Positions 53,151-62,971 of a stretch of DNA of 64,000 nucleotides are shown here, piece after piece. Within the stretch, counting starts at the first letter, position 1; each line of letters opens with the position of its first letter. This DNA comes from Chitinophaga pinensis DSM 2588 (lineage in GTDB: Bacteria > Bacteroidota > Bacteroidia > Chitinophagales > Chitinophagaceae). The notes below the pieces were generated by a model. That model was not told the origin of the DNA and did no database searches. It worked only from the letters and a program-made list of their open reading frames with translations. Made by a program: the position numbers and the translations under genes. The stretch spans positions 1,636,001 to 1,700,000 of the forward strand of contig NC_013132.1 of NCBI RefSeq assembly GCF_000024005.1, given 5' to 3'.

Positions 53151-55235
53151 ATGAGTAACAAGACGATTTCTATGAATGTACCGTTATATGACCGCGACCT
53201 GAGCTGGTTGTCGTTCAACTACCGCGTACTGTGTATGGCAAGAGACGAGAAAGTGCCTTTGTACGAACGGATTAAGTTCCTCTCTATCTTCTCCTCCAAC
53301 CTAGATGAATTCTTTAGAGTACGTATGCCGGCAGTGCTGGCTGTGAATAAAGTACTGGATAATAATCCGGCTGCCGCCGGAGAGGAGATCATTTCTCCGG
53401 ATACCCTGCCCGCTATACAGGAAGAGATCAACCGGCAGCTGGGCGTGTTCGGACAGACCCTGACCGGACAGCTGTTACCAGCCCTTGGAAGTTATAACAT
53501 ACATCTCTACTACAACGAACCTATCCATACACAACACCATGAGCACCTGCGGGAATATTTCCTGACCCGTGTGCTCAGCTTCCTGCAGCCACTCTGGTTG
53601 CGTAGAAAGAAGCCGGAAGAAGTATTCCTGGAGAATAACCAGTTATACCTCGTGGTGTCTGTGACGGAAGATAGCGCTCCTGATATGCAGCAGTATGCAC
53701 TGGTGAATATCCCGAGTGCCGTACTGCCCCGTTTTATAGAACTGCCAGCCCTGGACAATGTCTATTACATTGCGATGCTGGATGACGTGATCAGGGATAA
53801 TATCGGCTTTCTTTTCCCGGGTTATACGGTGAACGGATGTTATAGTATCAAGATCACCAGGGATGCAGAGACGGATATGAATGAGCTGGCTAACGATATC
53901 CTGGAGCAGGTGGAAACCATGATTGTCAAACGTGAGCTGGGTATCCCTACCCGTTTCCTGTTTGACGCCGCGATGCCACTGGCCTTGCGGAAACTGCTGG
54001 CCGTTTACTTCCATATACTGCCGGAAGAGATGGTAGAAGGCGGCAGGTATCATAACCTGAAGGACCTGGCCGATCTGCCTATGCCGGTAAAGTCCCCCGC
54101 ATTTGCTTACCCTAAGCAGTCTTCCCTGCCGGAATCCTCACTGGAGAATACACCTCGTTTGCTGGAAGAAGTCATGAGGCGGGATATTCTCCTGCACGCG
54201 CCCTACCAGCGTTATGACTATATCCTGCGCTTCTTCAATGAAGCTGCAGTAGATCCTTCGGTACAGGAAATTTACATCACACTGTATCGTATCGCTTCCA
54301 GCTCCCAGATTGCCAATGCACTGATCAGTGCCGCGCATAACGGGAAGCAGGTAACGGTATTCGTGGAGTTGAAAGCCCGCTTTGACGAGGCGAACAATAT
54401 CCGATGGGCAAAGAAGATGAAGGCGGCAGGCGTAAAGATCATCTACAGCATTCCCGGACTGAAAGTACATGCGAAGATCGCCCTGGTAAAACGCCGTCGT
54501 GGATACCAGTGGGATTATGCAGGTCTGATGGCTACGGGTAACTTCAATGAAAGTACGGCCCGTTTCTATACTGACCATGTGCTCATGACCGCTCACCCGG
54601 GTATGACACAGGAACTGGAGCTGCTGTTCCTGTACCTGCAGGCAAGGGAACAACCGGTCAAATACAGCTACCTGACCTTTAATCACCTGCTGGTAGCCCA
54701 GTTTAACATGATGGCCCGTTTCAAACAGCTGATCAACCGGGAAATTGAAAACGCCCGTGCCGGTAAGCCTGCTAAGATCACCATCAAACTGAATAACCTC
54801 CAGGAAAAGGAAATGATTGCGAGCCTGTATGCTGCCAGCCAGGAAGGAGTGGAGATCGATATGATTGTGCGTAGTATCTGCTGCCTGGTGCCCGATCAGC
54901 CGGAAAGCAGTAATATAAGGGTACGCCGTATCGTGGACCGCTACCTGGAACATGCCAGGGTCTTTATTTTCCATAATAACGGTAATGAAGAGGTATATAT
55001 GGGTTCTGCCGACTGGATGAACCGTAACCTCCACAGGCGTATTGAAGTGGTCTTCCCGATCTATGATCCGGCATTACAACAGCAACTGAAGGAAATTATC
55101 CGTTTACAGCTGGCTGATAATACCAATGCGGTCAGACTTGATGCGAACATCCATAATATTGAAATAGAACCGGTGGCAGGAGCCGCGCCCGTTAATGCGC
55201 AGGCATCCATCTACCAGTATGTACAATCACTGTAA
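53151..55235 (+). CDS. ppk1: Polyphosphate kinase 1
   Basis: A 694-residue enzyme that builds long polyphosphate from ATP. Domains: N-terminal helical (YDRDLSWLSFNYRVLCMARD), head domain, then two phospholipase D-like C-domains with the phospho-histidine region GLKVHAKIALVKRR, MATGNFNESTARFYTDH, and the second active-site set MGSADWMNRNLHRRIEVVFP. The gene begins 2 bases after the HD/Pycsar-like gene, so both proteins are probably made together. Confidence 0.96.
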   Translation: MSNKTISMNVPLYDRDLSWLSFNYRVLCMARDEKVPLYERIKFLSIFSSNLDEFFRVRMPAVLAVNKVLDNNPAAAGEEIISPDTLPAIQEEINRQLGVFGQTLTGQLLPALGSYNIHLYYNEPIHTQHHEHLREYFLTRVLSFLQPLWLRRKKPEEVFLENNQLYLVVSVTEDSAPDMQQYALVNIPSAVLPRFIELPALDNVYYIAMLDDVIRDNIGFLFPGYTVNGCYSIKITRDAETDMNELANDILEQVETMIVKRELGIPTRFLFDAAMPLALRKLLAVYFHILPEEMVEGGRYHNLKDLADLPMPVKSPAFAYPKQSSLPESSLENTPRLLEEVMRRDILLHAPYQRYDYILRFFNEAAVDPSVQEIYITLYRIASSSQIANALISAAHNGKQVTVFVELKARFDEANNIRWAKKMKAAGVKIIYSIPGLKVHAKIALVKRRRGYQWDYAGLMATGNFNESTARFYTDHVLMTAHPGMTQELELLFLYLQAREQPVKYSYLTFNHLLVAQFNMMARFKQLINREIENARAGKPAKITIKLNNLQEKEMIASLYAASQEGVEIDMIVRSICCLVPDQPESSNIRVRRIVDRYLEHARVFIFHNNGNEEVYMGSADWMNRNLHRRIEVVFPIYDPALQQQLKEIIRLQLADNTNAVRLDANIHNIEIEPVAGAAPVNAQASIYQYVQSL

Positions 55236-55252
55236 AACATCCTATCCGGCTT

Positions 55253-55765
55253 ATGAAAAAATATTTGTGGCTCCCTGCTTTGCTGATAATGTTGAGTGCT
55301 GGCGTGACGTATGCACAGGAAAAGCAACACCTGGACCTTGAACATATTTATAACCCTGCTGCCGATGCTGCGGCTGATCTGGCCAAGGCACAACAGCAGG
55401 CAGCGGCGCAGAATAAGCATATCCTGATTGAAGTAGGCGGTAACTGGTGTATCTGGTGTAAACGCTTTTACAAGATGTTGCACGAAGATACCACCCTGCT
55501 CTCCCAGGCAGAAAATAACTATGTGATCTACTACCTGAACTATAGCAAGGAAAACAAAAACCTGCGACTCCTGCAGCAACTGGGATATCCGCAGCGTTTT
55601 GGTTTTCCGGTGCTTTTAGTGCTGGACGCAAAAGGCAATCGCCTGCATACGCAGAATACCGGCTTGCTGGAAGATGCAGATGGTTATGATAAAAAGAAAG
55701 TCGCAGATATGCTGAAACAATGGTCGCCACAGGCACTGAATCCTGCTTTTTATACCAATCAATAA
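55253..55765 (+). CDS. Exported thioredoxin-like protein
   Basis: A 170-residue periplasmic protein: signal peptide (1-21, ending TYAQ) and thioredoxin fold with active site Cys66-Ile-Trp-Cys69 in EVGGNWCIWCKRF, the cis-proline region in GFPVLLVLD. The CxxC and the KHILIEVGGNWC start resemble DsbD C-terminal or DUF255-like proteins. It probably reduces or forms disulfides in the envelope. It follows ppk1 by 17 bases. Confidence 0.88.
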   Translation: MKKYLWLPALLIMLSAGVTYAQEKQHLDLEHIYNPAADAAADLAKAQQQAAAQNKHILIEVGGNWCIWCKRFYKMLHEDTTLLSQAENNYVIYYLNYSKENKNLRLLQQLGYPQRFGFPVLLVLDAKGNRLHTQNTGLLEDADGYDKKKVADMLKQWSPQALNPAFYTNQ

Positions 55766-55772
55766 GTCCGAT

Positions 55773-56276
55773 ATGGAGCACACCCCTTTTCCACCAGCTG
55801 CCCTGGCGTTTATGCGTTTTGCCGGACAGCCCTTCAGGTTTTCCCTGTATCTGTTCTGGAAACTGCCTATCGCCTGGCTATCAGGCGTCCGCCTGAAACA
55901 GCTGACGGAAACGGGGTGTGTGACAGTTATACCCTTCAGGTGGTTATCTCAGAACCCCTTTCGCTCCACCTATTTTGCCTGCCTGGGCATGGCCGCCGAA
56001 ATGAGCACCGGCTTACCGGCCATGATGTATGTCAGAGGCGCAACCCCCAAACGTGTATCGATGCTGGTGACTGGTATGCAGGCCAGCTTTATGAAAAAAG
56101 CGACTGCTAAGACCTGGTTTACCTTTGAGGAAGGAGCTATTCTCAGAGATGCAATCGCACGTACGGCCGCCAGCGGCGAACCGGAAACAGTTACGGTTAA
56201 CAGCATCGGCAGAAGCCACGATGGCACAGTAATTGCCTCGTTTGCTATTACCTGGTCCTTTAAGGGCAAGGCTTGA
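55773..56276 (+). CDS. DUF4442 hotdog-fold protein
   Basis: A 167-residue protein of the DUF4442 family, a hotdog-fold relative of PaaI-type thioesterases. Seen: the family motif NPFRSTYFACLGMAAEMSTG and the strand EGAILRDAI. The catalytic acid of thioesterases is not obvious. It probably acts on an acyl-CoA or related ester, but no substrate is known. It starts 7 bases behind the thioredoxin-like gene. Confidence 0.82.
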   Translation: MEHTPFPPAALAFMRFAGQPFRFSLYLFWKLPIAWLSGVRLKQLTETGCVTVIPFRWLSQNPFRSTYFACLGMAAEMSTGLPAMMYVRGATPKRVSMLVTGMQASFMKKATAKTWFTFEEGAILRDAIARTAASGEPETVTVNSIGRSHDGTVIASFAITWSFKGKA

Positions 56277-56315
56277 GTACATATACCATTACAGTTCATT
56301 CTTCAATATCACCAC

Positions 56316-57719
56316 ATGAAAATTGCATTTCACGGCGCCGCACGTACGGTTACCGGATCAAAGCACCTCATTTCTCTCACAAATGGTAAAAGGATCTTAC
56401 TGGACTGCGGTATGTTCCAGGGTATGGGAAGAGAGACGGATGCGATGAATGAAGAATTCGGATTTGACGCAGCCAGCGTGACTCATGTGATTCTTTCTCA
56501 TGCGCATATAGATCACTCAGGACTGATCCCTTTGTTAGTGAAAAGAGGCTTTAAAGGGACTATTTACTGTACACCTGCTACCAAAGATCTGACGGAGATT
56601 CTGCTGCTAGACTCTGCAAAGATCCAGGAAGACGATACAAAGTTTACCAATAAGAAATTACGCAAGGAAGGTAAACCGGAGATAACACCTCTGTATACCA
56701 TCGATGATGCAAAGAAAAGTATCAATGCGCTGAAAAAGGTGAACTACAATACATGGTTCCAGGTGGATGATAATGTGGAGGTATACTTTACAGACGCCGG
56801 TCATATTATCGGTAGTGCAGCGGTACACCTGCGTATAACAGAGAATGGCAAGACCACACAGATTACTTTCAGTGGAGATATCGGTCGTTATAATGATGCC
56901 ATACTCCGTTCTCCGGATGTATTTCCACAGGCGGATTATATCCTGATGGAATCGACCTATGGCAGTACTCTGCACGCAGAAGCGGCTCCTTCAGACGATC
57001 TCCTGATAAAATATATACACGATACCTGTAAGGTGAAAAAGGGAAAGCTGATCATACCGGCTTTCAGTGTAGGCCGTACACAGGAACTATTATATGCCCT
57101 AAACAGGGCAGAACTGGATGGTAAATTGCCAAAGGTGGACATCTTTGTGGATAGTCCGCTGTCCAGGGAGGCAACCGATGTAGTAAGACACCATCCGGAA
57201 ACCTTTAACAAGACGGTAAAGAAATTACTGGAAAGGGACGACGATCCGTTTGACTTCCCTGGTCTGCATTATATCAGTACGGTGGATGAATCCAAGGCGC
57301 TGAACTTCCGGGAAGCGCCCTGTGTAATCATCTCCGCATCAGGTATGGCGGAAGCGGGCAGGGTGAAACACCATATTGCCAATAATATCAATGATAGCAG
57401 AAATACGATCCTGATCGTTGGTTATTGTGAGCCGCAATCACTGGGTGGCCGTCTGATGCGGGGAGCGAAGGAGGTATCTATCTATGGTACCCGTTACGAG
57501 GTAAGAGCTGATGTGGGTGTGATCCGTTCCATGAGTGCGCACGGTGACTATGAAGATCTGAGTCAGTGGTTGTCCTGCCAGGATCCGAGAGAAGTGAAGA
57601 AGTTATTCCTGGTACATGGCGAATATGAGGTACAGACTATTTTCCGTAACTGGTTGCTGAAGAAAGGATTTCAGGATATTGAGATCCCGGAACGGCATTC
57701 GGAGGTGGGATTAGGATAA
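56316..57719 (+). CDS. Beta-CASP MBL-fold RNA nuclease family protein
   Basis: A 467-residue metallo-beta-lactamase/beta-CASP protein, like the CPSF-73 and RNase J relatives. Zinc motif His62-x-His64-x-Asp66-His67 in SHAHIDHSG, motif 3 histidine in DAGHIIGS, aspartate in FSGDIGR, beta-CASP insert with YGSTLHAE and SASGMAEAGRV, and the RMM domain end HGDYEDLSQW with HGEYE. It most likely processes RNA ends in the cytoplasm. It closes the ppk1 cluster and is followed by a terminator. Confidence 0.92.
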   Translation: MKIAFHGAARTVTGSKHLISLTNGKRILLDCGMFQGMGRETDAMNEEFGFDAASVTHVILSHAHIDHSGLIPLLVKRGFKGTIYCTPATKDLTEILLLDSAKIQEDDTKFTNKKLRKEGKPEITPLYTIDDAKKSINALKKVNYNTWFQVDDNVEVYFTDAGHIIGSAAVHLRITENGKTTQITFSGDIGRYNDAILRSPDVFPQADYILMESTYGSTLHAEAAPSDDLLIKYIHDTCKVKKGKLIIPAFSVGRTQELLYALNRAELDGKLPKVDIFVDSPLSREATDVVRHHPETFNKTVKKLLERDDDPFDFPGLHYISTVDESKALNFREAPCVIISASGMAEAGRVKHHIANNINDSRNTILIVGYCEPQSLGGRLMRGAKEVSIYGTRYEVRADVGVIRSMSAHGDYEDLSQWLSCQDPREVKKLFLVHGEYEVQTIFRNWLLKKGFQDIEIPERHSEVGLG

Positions 57720-57736
57720 TCTCCGGAAAGCATTAT

Positions 57737-57770
57737 AAAAAAGCGTCTGCTATATGGCAGACGCTTTTTT
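57737..57770. terminator. Bidirectional terminator
   Basis: A 14-bp perfect stem (AAAAAAGCGTCTGC) with loop TATATG. A-run and T-run flank it, so it serves the nuclease gene (plus) and the aminopeptidase gene (minus) that converge here. Confidence 0.9.
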
Positions 57771-57775
57771 ATTAA

Positions 57776-60313
57776 TTAGTTCTTTAACTCGGAGGCTACT
57801 TTCTTCATAAACTCACTTTGTTTCAGCAAAGCGGTCTTTTTATCAGGCGTAGCAAGCGCAGCTTTTTCTTCTTTGTTTTTGGCGATAGGTTGCAGCATAT
57901 TAACCAGGTAGTTATTGACCATCTTGTTGTTGAACATAAGGGCCATCTTTTTGATGTCTTCCACACCCTGCAATACCTGATCTGTATTATCCACAATGCT
58001 GAGGATAGAGAGGTATTGGATCGCAGCTTCCAGTTTATCCTGTCCGCTGGTTTCGTTGAATGTCTTCGCAAAGAAGGCTACATCGCTTTCATTACCTTTC
58101 TGTGCATATACGGTAGTGATCGCGTTGCTCAGTGCACCTTTGGAATCAGCTTCCATCTGTTTTGCCAGGGTATAAGCCTTGTCCAGGTTCAATACACTCA
58201 GGCTTTCCAGGGCAGCGCCGGCAGCAGCATAAGAACGATCTTTTACTGCAGCTTCAAATACAGGCGCCAGTGCAGGATCTTTCAGGGAACCCAGTTGACC
58301 CAGGGCCGCTGCACGCACTGTTGAATTATCGTCTTTCTTCGCCAGTTCCTGTAAGGTAGCAAAAGAAGCTTCTTTCACCACTGGATCTGACAGTTTCAGC
58401 CCACTGATTGCCATTGCACGCAGACCGTAGAATTTATCTTTCAGGGCAGCCACCACTACTTTCAGGGCAGCAGGGGTTGTGCTCTGCTCTTTCAGACAAG
58501 CTTCGATCGCTTCGCGACGGTCCAGATATTCAGGAGCATGTGCATACTGGAAGATATAACTGTTGATATCTCTGTGCTCTTTTCTTTCTGCCAGCAGTAC
58601 TTTATCACCGTCAAAGTTCACCAGATCCGGTTTGGTAGCGCAAGGCAGGGTGAAAGTGCTTGTTTTATCATAGATAGTAACCTGGTGACGTACCTTCTTA
58701 CCACCAGCATAGATATCGATCGCTACCGGTAACTGGAAGATCTTATTGCCTCCCTGTTGCTGTTCTACGGTAACGGTAACAGTTTTATTAGCCTCATTAA
58801 AGGTGGACTTGATATCCAGCACAGGATAACCCTGGCCATAATACCACTGGTTGAAGAACCAGTTCAGGTCCTGACCGCTTACTTCTTCAAAAGCCAGGCG
58901 GAGCTGCTGCGCTTCAGCAGATTTGAAAGCGTTTGTTTTCAGGTAGAGGTTCAGCGATTTAAAGAAGGCGCTGTCACCTACTACATTACGTAACATGTGC
59001 AGGATACGGCCACCTTTCTGGTAGCTGATCGCGTCGAACATGTCTTCTTTATCATGGTAGTGGAAACGCACCAGGTCTCTGTCGCCGGAGTACTGGGCAA
59101 ATTTCTCATAGCTCTGCATGGCTTTGTAGGCATGATCATCCGCAGCGTCTTTACCATATTTATAAGCCATCCACAGGTATTCGCTGTAGTCGGCAAAAGA
59201 TTCGTTCAGGGTCAGGTTGCTCCAGGACTCAGCAGTCACCAGGTCACCAAACCAGTGGTGGAACAGTTCGTGTGCCACTACCGCTTCGTTATAGTTGTTG
59301 TTATCCAGGAGTTCCCTGTCAGTTTTCTGGAGGAAGTCGCCATGTATGGTAGCGGTGGTATTTTCCATCGCGCCGGAAACGTAGTCTCTTACGACAACCT
59401 GAGAGTATTTTACCCATGGGTAGTCATAACCCAGGAGCTTGGAGTAGAAGGTCATCATTTCAGGGGTGTTACCGAAGATGGCTTTCGCATAAGGTGCATA
59501 TGCCTTTTCCACATAGTAGTTCACCTCTTTACCTTTCCACTGGTCTTTGATGATGGCGAAGTCGCCCACAGCCATCATGAACAGGTAAGGAGAGTGAGGG
59601 AGGTCCATTTTCCAGTTATCGGTACGGGTGCCGTCAGGGTTATTTTTCTGATTAACCAGTTTACCATTGGAAAGGGTGGCATATTTCTTATCAACGGTGA
59701 TACTGATTTCTTCCGTGGTCTTCTGGTAAGTACGATCTATCGTAGGGAACCAGGCAGAACTGGATTCTGTTTCACCCTGTGTCCAGATCTGTACCGGTTT
59801 GTTGGCGACAGCACTGTCAGGGTTGATAAAATACAGACCTTTGGCGTCGGTGATAGCGGAGCTGCCTTCAGATTTTACTTCTTCCGGACGGGCTACGTAA
59901 TCTATATAGATAACAAATGATTCTGTTCTCTGGTAAGGTTTATCCAGCGCAATATGCAGCTGTAAGCTGTCATAGCTGAATTTCAGCGGCACGTTCTTGC
60001 CTGCTTTTACGATGGCTACCTGTTTGATATCCATTGCTTTAGCGTCGAGGGTAAGAGAGTCGGTGGTATAAAAGTGAGGCTTCAGCGTGAGCCATGCTTT
60101 ACCGAATAAGTACCTTTTGGCATAATCGAAACGAACATCCAGTTTAGTGTGCGTCAGGTCATGCACTTTTGTAGCGGTGGCGCGGTAGATTTTGAGGGCG
60201 GGATCTTCTTGTTGTGAAGGGGCCTGTTGAGCAGCGGCTGGCGTATAATAAAATATACCGGTAAGACCTGCTAACAGTACACTTTTAAGCGTGTGCTTCA
60301 AAGGTTTGAACAT
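57776..60313 (-). CDS. M1 family aminopeptidase
   Basis: An 845-residue zinc peptidase with signal peptide (1-29, ending AAAQQ), so periplasmic. Active site: GAMEN at 314-318, the zinc ligands His348 and His352 in HELFHHW and Glu371 in LNESFADY. The N-terminal beta domain lies at about 45-250. The C-terminal part (about 600-800) is made of HEAT-like helical repeats (DPVVKEASFATLQELAKK). It removes N-terminal residues from peptides. Confidence 0.95.
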   Translation of the reverse strand: MFKPLKHTLKSVLLAGLTGIFYYTPAAAQQAPSQQEDPALKIYRATATKVHDLTHTKLDVRFDYAKRYLFGKAWLTLKPHFYTTDSLTLDAKAMDIKQVAIVKAGKNVPLKFSYDSLQLHIALDKPYQRTESFVIYIDYVARPEEVKSEGSSAITDAKGLYFINPDSAVANKPVQIWTQGETESSSAWFPTIDRTYQKTTEEISITVDKKYATLSNGKLVNQKNNPDGTRTDNWKMDLPHSPYLFMMAVGDFAIIKDQWKGKEVNYYVEKAYAPYAKAIFGNTPEMMTFYSKLLGYDYPWVKYSQVVVRDYVSGAMENTTATIHGDFLQKTDRELLDNNNYNEAVVAHELFHHWFGDLVTAESWSNLTLNESFADYSEYLWMAYKYGKDAADDHAYKAMQSYEKFAQYSGDRDLVRFHYHDKEDMFDAISYQKGGRILHMLRNVVGDSAFFKSLNLYLKTNAFKSAEAQQLRLAFEEVSGQDLNWFFNQWYYGQGYPVLDIKSTFNEANKTVTVTVEQQQGGNKIFQLPVAIDIYAGGKKVRHQVTIYDKTSTFTLPCATKPDLVNFDGDKVLLAERKEHRDINSYIFQYAHAPEYLDRREAIEACLKEQSTTPAALKVVVAALKDKFYGLRAMAISGLKLSDPVVKEASFATLQELAKKDDNSTVRAAALGQLGSLKDPALAPVFEAAVKDRSYAAAGAALESLSVLNLDKAYTLAKQMEADSKGALSNAITTVYAQKGNESDVAFFAKTFNETSGQDKLEAAIQYLSILSIVDNTDQVLQGVEDIKKMALMFNNKMVNNYLVNMLQPIAKNKEEKAALATPDKKTALLKQSEFMKKVASELKN

Positions 60314-60458
60314 GATTATTAACTATTTTTTGCCACGAATTAACAGGATTTATCACAAATAATTGTTATTCGGGCTGTTAATATTAAACAAATCATGATA
60401 ATTGGCTATTATTCGGGATCATTCGCAAAGCCCCCGCCCGGTAAGTGTTTAAAAATGT

Positions 60459-60466
60459 TATTTTTG
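60459..60466 (+). promoter_or_regulatory. Predicted -7 element of the biotin carrier gene
   Basis: TATTTTTG matches TAnnTTTG and lies 24 bases before the ATG. No clear TTTG partner is seen upstream. Confidence 0.35.
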
Positions 60467-60490
60467 TTCCGATACAGCTAAAACCATGTT

Positions 60491-60991
60491 ATGATAAAAG
60501 CTATTGTGAATGGCGATCTGTCGTTTAAAGTCGCAACAGATAAGTATGCAGTTTCCTGTGATGAACAGCCGGTGAATTGGTCGGGGATATCATTACCAGG
60601 TGGTAATCATAGTGTTATATTGAATGGGAAGAGCTATATAGCGCAGGTAGCCAAGATAGACCGGGATACAAAAACGGTCACTATTATAATAGATCAGCAG
60701 GAATACGAGGTGGCCATAGAAGAACCAATCGATCAGTTGCTGGCGGAGATGGGGATGAAAGATGCGTTGAGCCGGAAAGTAAATGATCTGAAGGCGCCTA
60801 TGCCGGGATTGGTACTGAAAGTACTGGTAGAACCAGGGCAATCGATAAAGAAAGGTGATCCGGTATTGATACTGGAGGCGATGAAAATGGAGAATGTCTT
60901 TAAGGCCGCGACAGATGCAGTAGTAAAAGAGGTAAAAGTAAAAGAGCGTACGGCGGTGGAGAAAGGAGAGGTACTGGTTATCTTGGAATAG
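60491..60991 (+). CDS. Biotin carboxyl carrier domain protein
   Basis: A 166-residue protein whose C-terminal half (about 100-166) is a biotinyl domain: APMPGLVLKVLVEPGQSIKK and biotin-accepting Lys132 in EAMKMEN. Such carriers work with biotin-dependent carboxylases or sodium-pumping decarboxylases; the N-terminal half resembles the end of propionyl-CoA or pyruvate carboxylase alpha chains. No carboxylase gene lies next to it, so it must partner with subunits encoded elsewhere. Confidence 0.9.
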   Translation: MIKAIVNGDLSFKVATDKYAVSCDEQPVNWSGISLPGGNHSVILNGKSYIAQVAKIDRDTKTVTIIIDQQEYEVAIEEPIDQLLAEMGMKDALSRKVNDLKAPMPGLVLKVLVEPGQSIKKGDPVLILEAMKMENVFKAATDAVVKEVKVKERTAVEKGEVLVILE

Positions 60992-61026
60992 ATTTTGTAA
61001 TTATTAAATCAATATAAAGCGATCAG

Positions 61027-61050
61027 GAATGACGGACTCGTCCGTCATTC
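61027..61050 (+). terminator. Hairpin behind the biotin carrier gene
   Basis: A 10-bp perfect stem (GAATGACGGA) with a CTCG tetraloop, 36 bases past the stop. No T-tract follows, so termination may be partial. Confidence 0.55.
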
Positions 61051-61065
61051 GTAGTTATTTAAGTA

Positions 61066-62871
61066 ATGTGTATGCTGCAATTTTTAAAGAGATCTTTTTT
61101 CACTTTGTTCTTCCTTGGGATGGCATTACATATGTCGGCCCAGGATCAGCAGTATTTTGTGTATATACAAAGTGAAAGATCCCAGCCTTTTTATGTTAGA
61201 TATGATGGTAAGTTGCTCCCGTCTTCAGACAAGGGGTATCTCATACTTTCCAAAATGCCTGCCGGTACAGCTTCTCTGCGTATTGGTCTGGCTAAGAGTG
61301 ATGCGCCTGAGCGTGAGTACCAGTTACGTATTACCGGTCCTGCCGATCAGGGATTTCTGTTGAAGCAGGATGGTGACAGGGGATATGCCCTGTTTAATCT
61401 GCAGACGTTTGCAGTGACCAGGCCATCAACAGGTAAGTCTAAGGAAGCGGTAGCAGCTGCGGAAGCACCTGCCCAGGATGCGCCTGTAGCTACTGAACAG
61501 ACACCTGCCCCGGTTCCGGTGGCAGAAGTGGCAGCAGCAACGCCGGCACCGGAGGTGACAACGTCGCCTGCGACAACAGCGGCGGATACGACATTGGTAC
61601 CAGCACCACCAGTACCGGTTGTTTCTGATGAACAGAAGAACCAGCAGATGATGGCTTCTCTTAAGAAAGACCTTGATTCTACTTTCACAGCAAAGTCAGG
61701 TGCAACAGTAGGACCAGGTACCCGTCCGGTAAATCCGGTCACGCCACCTCCGGCTAAACAGACGAATAAATTCTCTCAGGCGCTTGATAAAGTAGTGAGT
61801 GATGATCGTCCGGATGAGGTAGAACTGGAACAGCCTAAAGCGCCGGTAACGGCAGCTGCGCCTGTAGACAGTGCTAAGAAGGTAGTACCAGCGGAAGTGG
61901 CGACTGAAGCGCCGAAGAAGAAGAGGAAAAGACGTGAACGTGAGCCGCTGACAGAAGAAGAACAGCAACTGGCTAGTGCAATACTGGCTGAAGAGAATAA
62001 AGGAACAGTTACTGAATCAGCAAGTGTTCCGCAGGCAACGACAGAGACAACACCGGCGCCTGCGCCCGTACAGGATACTCCGGCGGTAGCTCCGGCAACA
62101 GAACCAGCCCGTGCTACAATGCCAGCTGAACCCGTTAAAGAAGAGGGATCATCAAAGAGAGATAAGAAGTCGCGTAAGAAGAAAGCAGATGATCCGGCTT
62201 TTATAGACTTTATGGATACAGGTGGTCATCAGGCGCCACCAGCAGGAACCCCGGTGCCGGCAGCAACGACTGAAACGCCTGCACCAGCACCTGTGGCAAT
62301 TCCGGTAGAAGATCCGGCAGCAGGAACTAAAAAGAAGAAGCGTAGTAAACTTGCTGAGAAGATTGATACAATAGATACATCAGAGCGTCCTAATAATGTA
62401 GTGAATGATCCGACAGGTTATGCAGTAAGTGATCTGTCTATTGATCATCCTAAAGAAAGCAAAAAGGATAGAAAGAAGAAAAAAGAGGTGGAAGAAGTGA
62501 CACCCGCTGTAGCTGCTCCTGTAACAGAACCGGTGACTGACACAAAATCTGCTGCTGGGCTGAAAATGATCAATTCTGATTGCGGGAAGGTGATGGATGA
62601 TGAGACGTTCAGGAAAGTGCTGAAGAAATTTGCAGCCGCGAAGGATGACGACGCGATGATAGAATCTTTCCGTAAGCAGACAAAAGGTTATTGCCTGGAG
62701 TCGGCTCAGATCAGGACTATGGTACAGTTAATGAGCAATGACGATTCTAAATATCGCTTACTGGATCAGGCTTACCCTAAAGCGTATCATTCAGACGAGT
62801 TTCCCGGAATGGAAAATCTCCTGTCTGATAAATACTACAGAGGACGTTTCAAAGCGATGTTACACAGATAA
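61066..62871 (+). CDS. DUF4476 protein with long Pro/Ala/Thr and Lys-rich middle
   Basis: A 601-residue exported protein (signal peptide 1-25, ending HMSAQ). A small beta domain (about 26-125) with FVYIQSERSQPFYVRYDGK comes first, then about 370 residues of low complexity rich in Pro, Ala, Thr and Val, broken by basic clusters such as KKKRKRRERE and RDKKSRKKKADD. A C-terminal DUF4476 domain (about 505-601) follows, with DDETFRKVLKKFAAAKDDD. Function is unknown. The middle part is probably disordered. ATG 61066 or 61072 could be the start. Confidence 0.8.
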   Translation: MCMLQFLKRSFFTLFFLGMALHMSAQDQQYFVYIQSERSQPFYVRYDGKLLPSSDKGYLILSKMPAGTASLRIGLAKSDAPEREYQLRITGPADQGFLLKQDGDRGYALFNLQTFAVTRPSTGKSKEAVAAAEAPAQDAPVATEQTPAPVPVAEVAAATPAPEVTTSPATTAADTTLVPAPPVPVVSDEQKNQQMMASLKKDLDSTFTAKSGATVGPGTRPVNPVTPPPAKQTNKFSQALDKVVSDDRPDEVELEQPKAPVTAAAPVDSAKKVVPAEVATEAPKKKRKRREREPLTEEEQQLASAILAEENKGTVTESASVPQATTETTPAPAPVQDTPAVAPATEPARATMPAEPVKEEGSSKRDKKSRKKKADDPAFIDFMDTGGHQAPPAGTPVPAATTETPAPAPVAIPVEDPAAGTKKKKRSKLAEKIDTIDTSERPNNVVNDPTGYAVSDLSIDHPKESKKDRKKKKEVEEVTPAVAAPVTEPVTDTKSAAGLKMINSDCGKVMDDETFRKVLKKFAAAKDDDAMIESFRKQTKGYCLESAQIRTMVQLMSNDDSKYRLLDQAYPKAYHSDEFPGMENLLSDKYYRGRFKAMLHR

Positions 62872-62891
62872 TAAACTGACTAACCAACAGG

Positions 62892-62937
62892 AAGGTCACA
62901 GGGTTGTATAAAAGCAACTTTGTGACCTTTTTGTTTT
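62892..62937 (+). terminator. Terminator of the DUF4476 gene
   Basis: A 15-bp stem with two G-T pairs, an 8-base loop and a T-rich tail, 20 bases after the stop. Confidence 0.9.
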
Positions 62938-62971
62938 TGCGCCTTACCTTCGCGGTTCGCAATTAGTAAAT

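Noticed and set aside
54138..55034. 298-codon open frame antisense to ppk1
   Set aside because: A long antisense frame caused by codon bias of ppk1; its translation has no domain and the sense gene is certain.
58997..59920. 307-codon open frame antisense to the M1 aminopeptidase gene
   Set aside because: A shadow of a confidently identified gene, without independent start or family.
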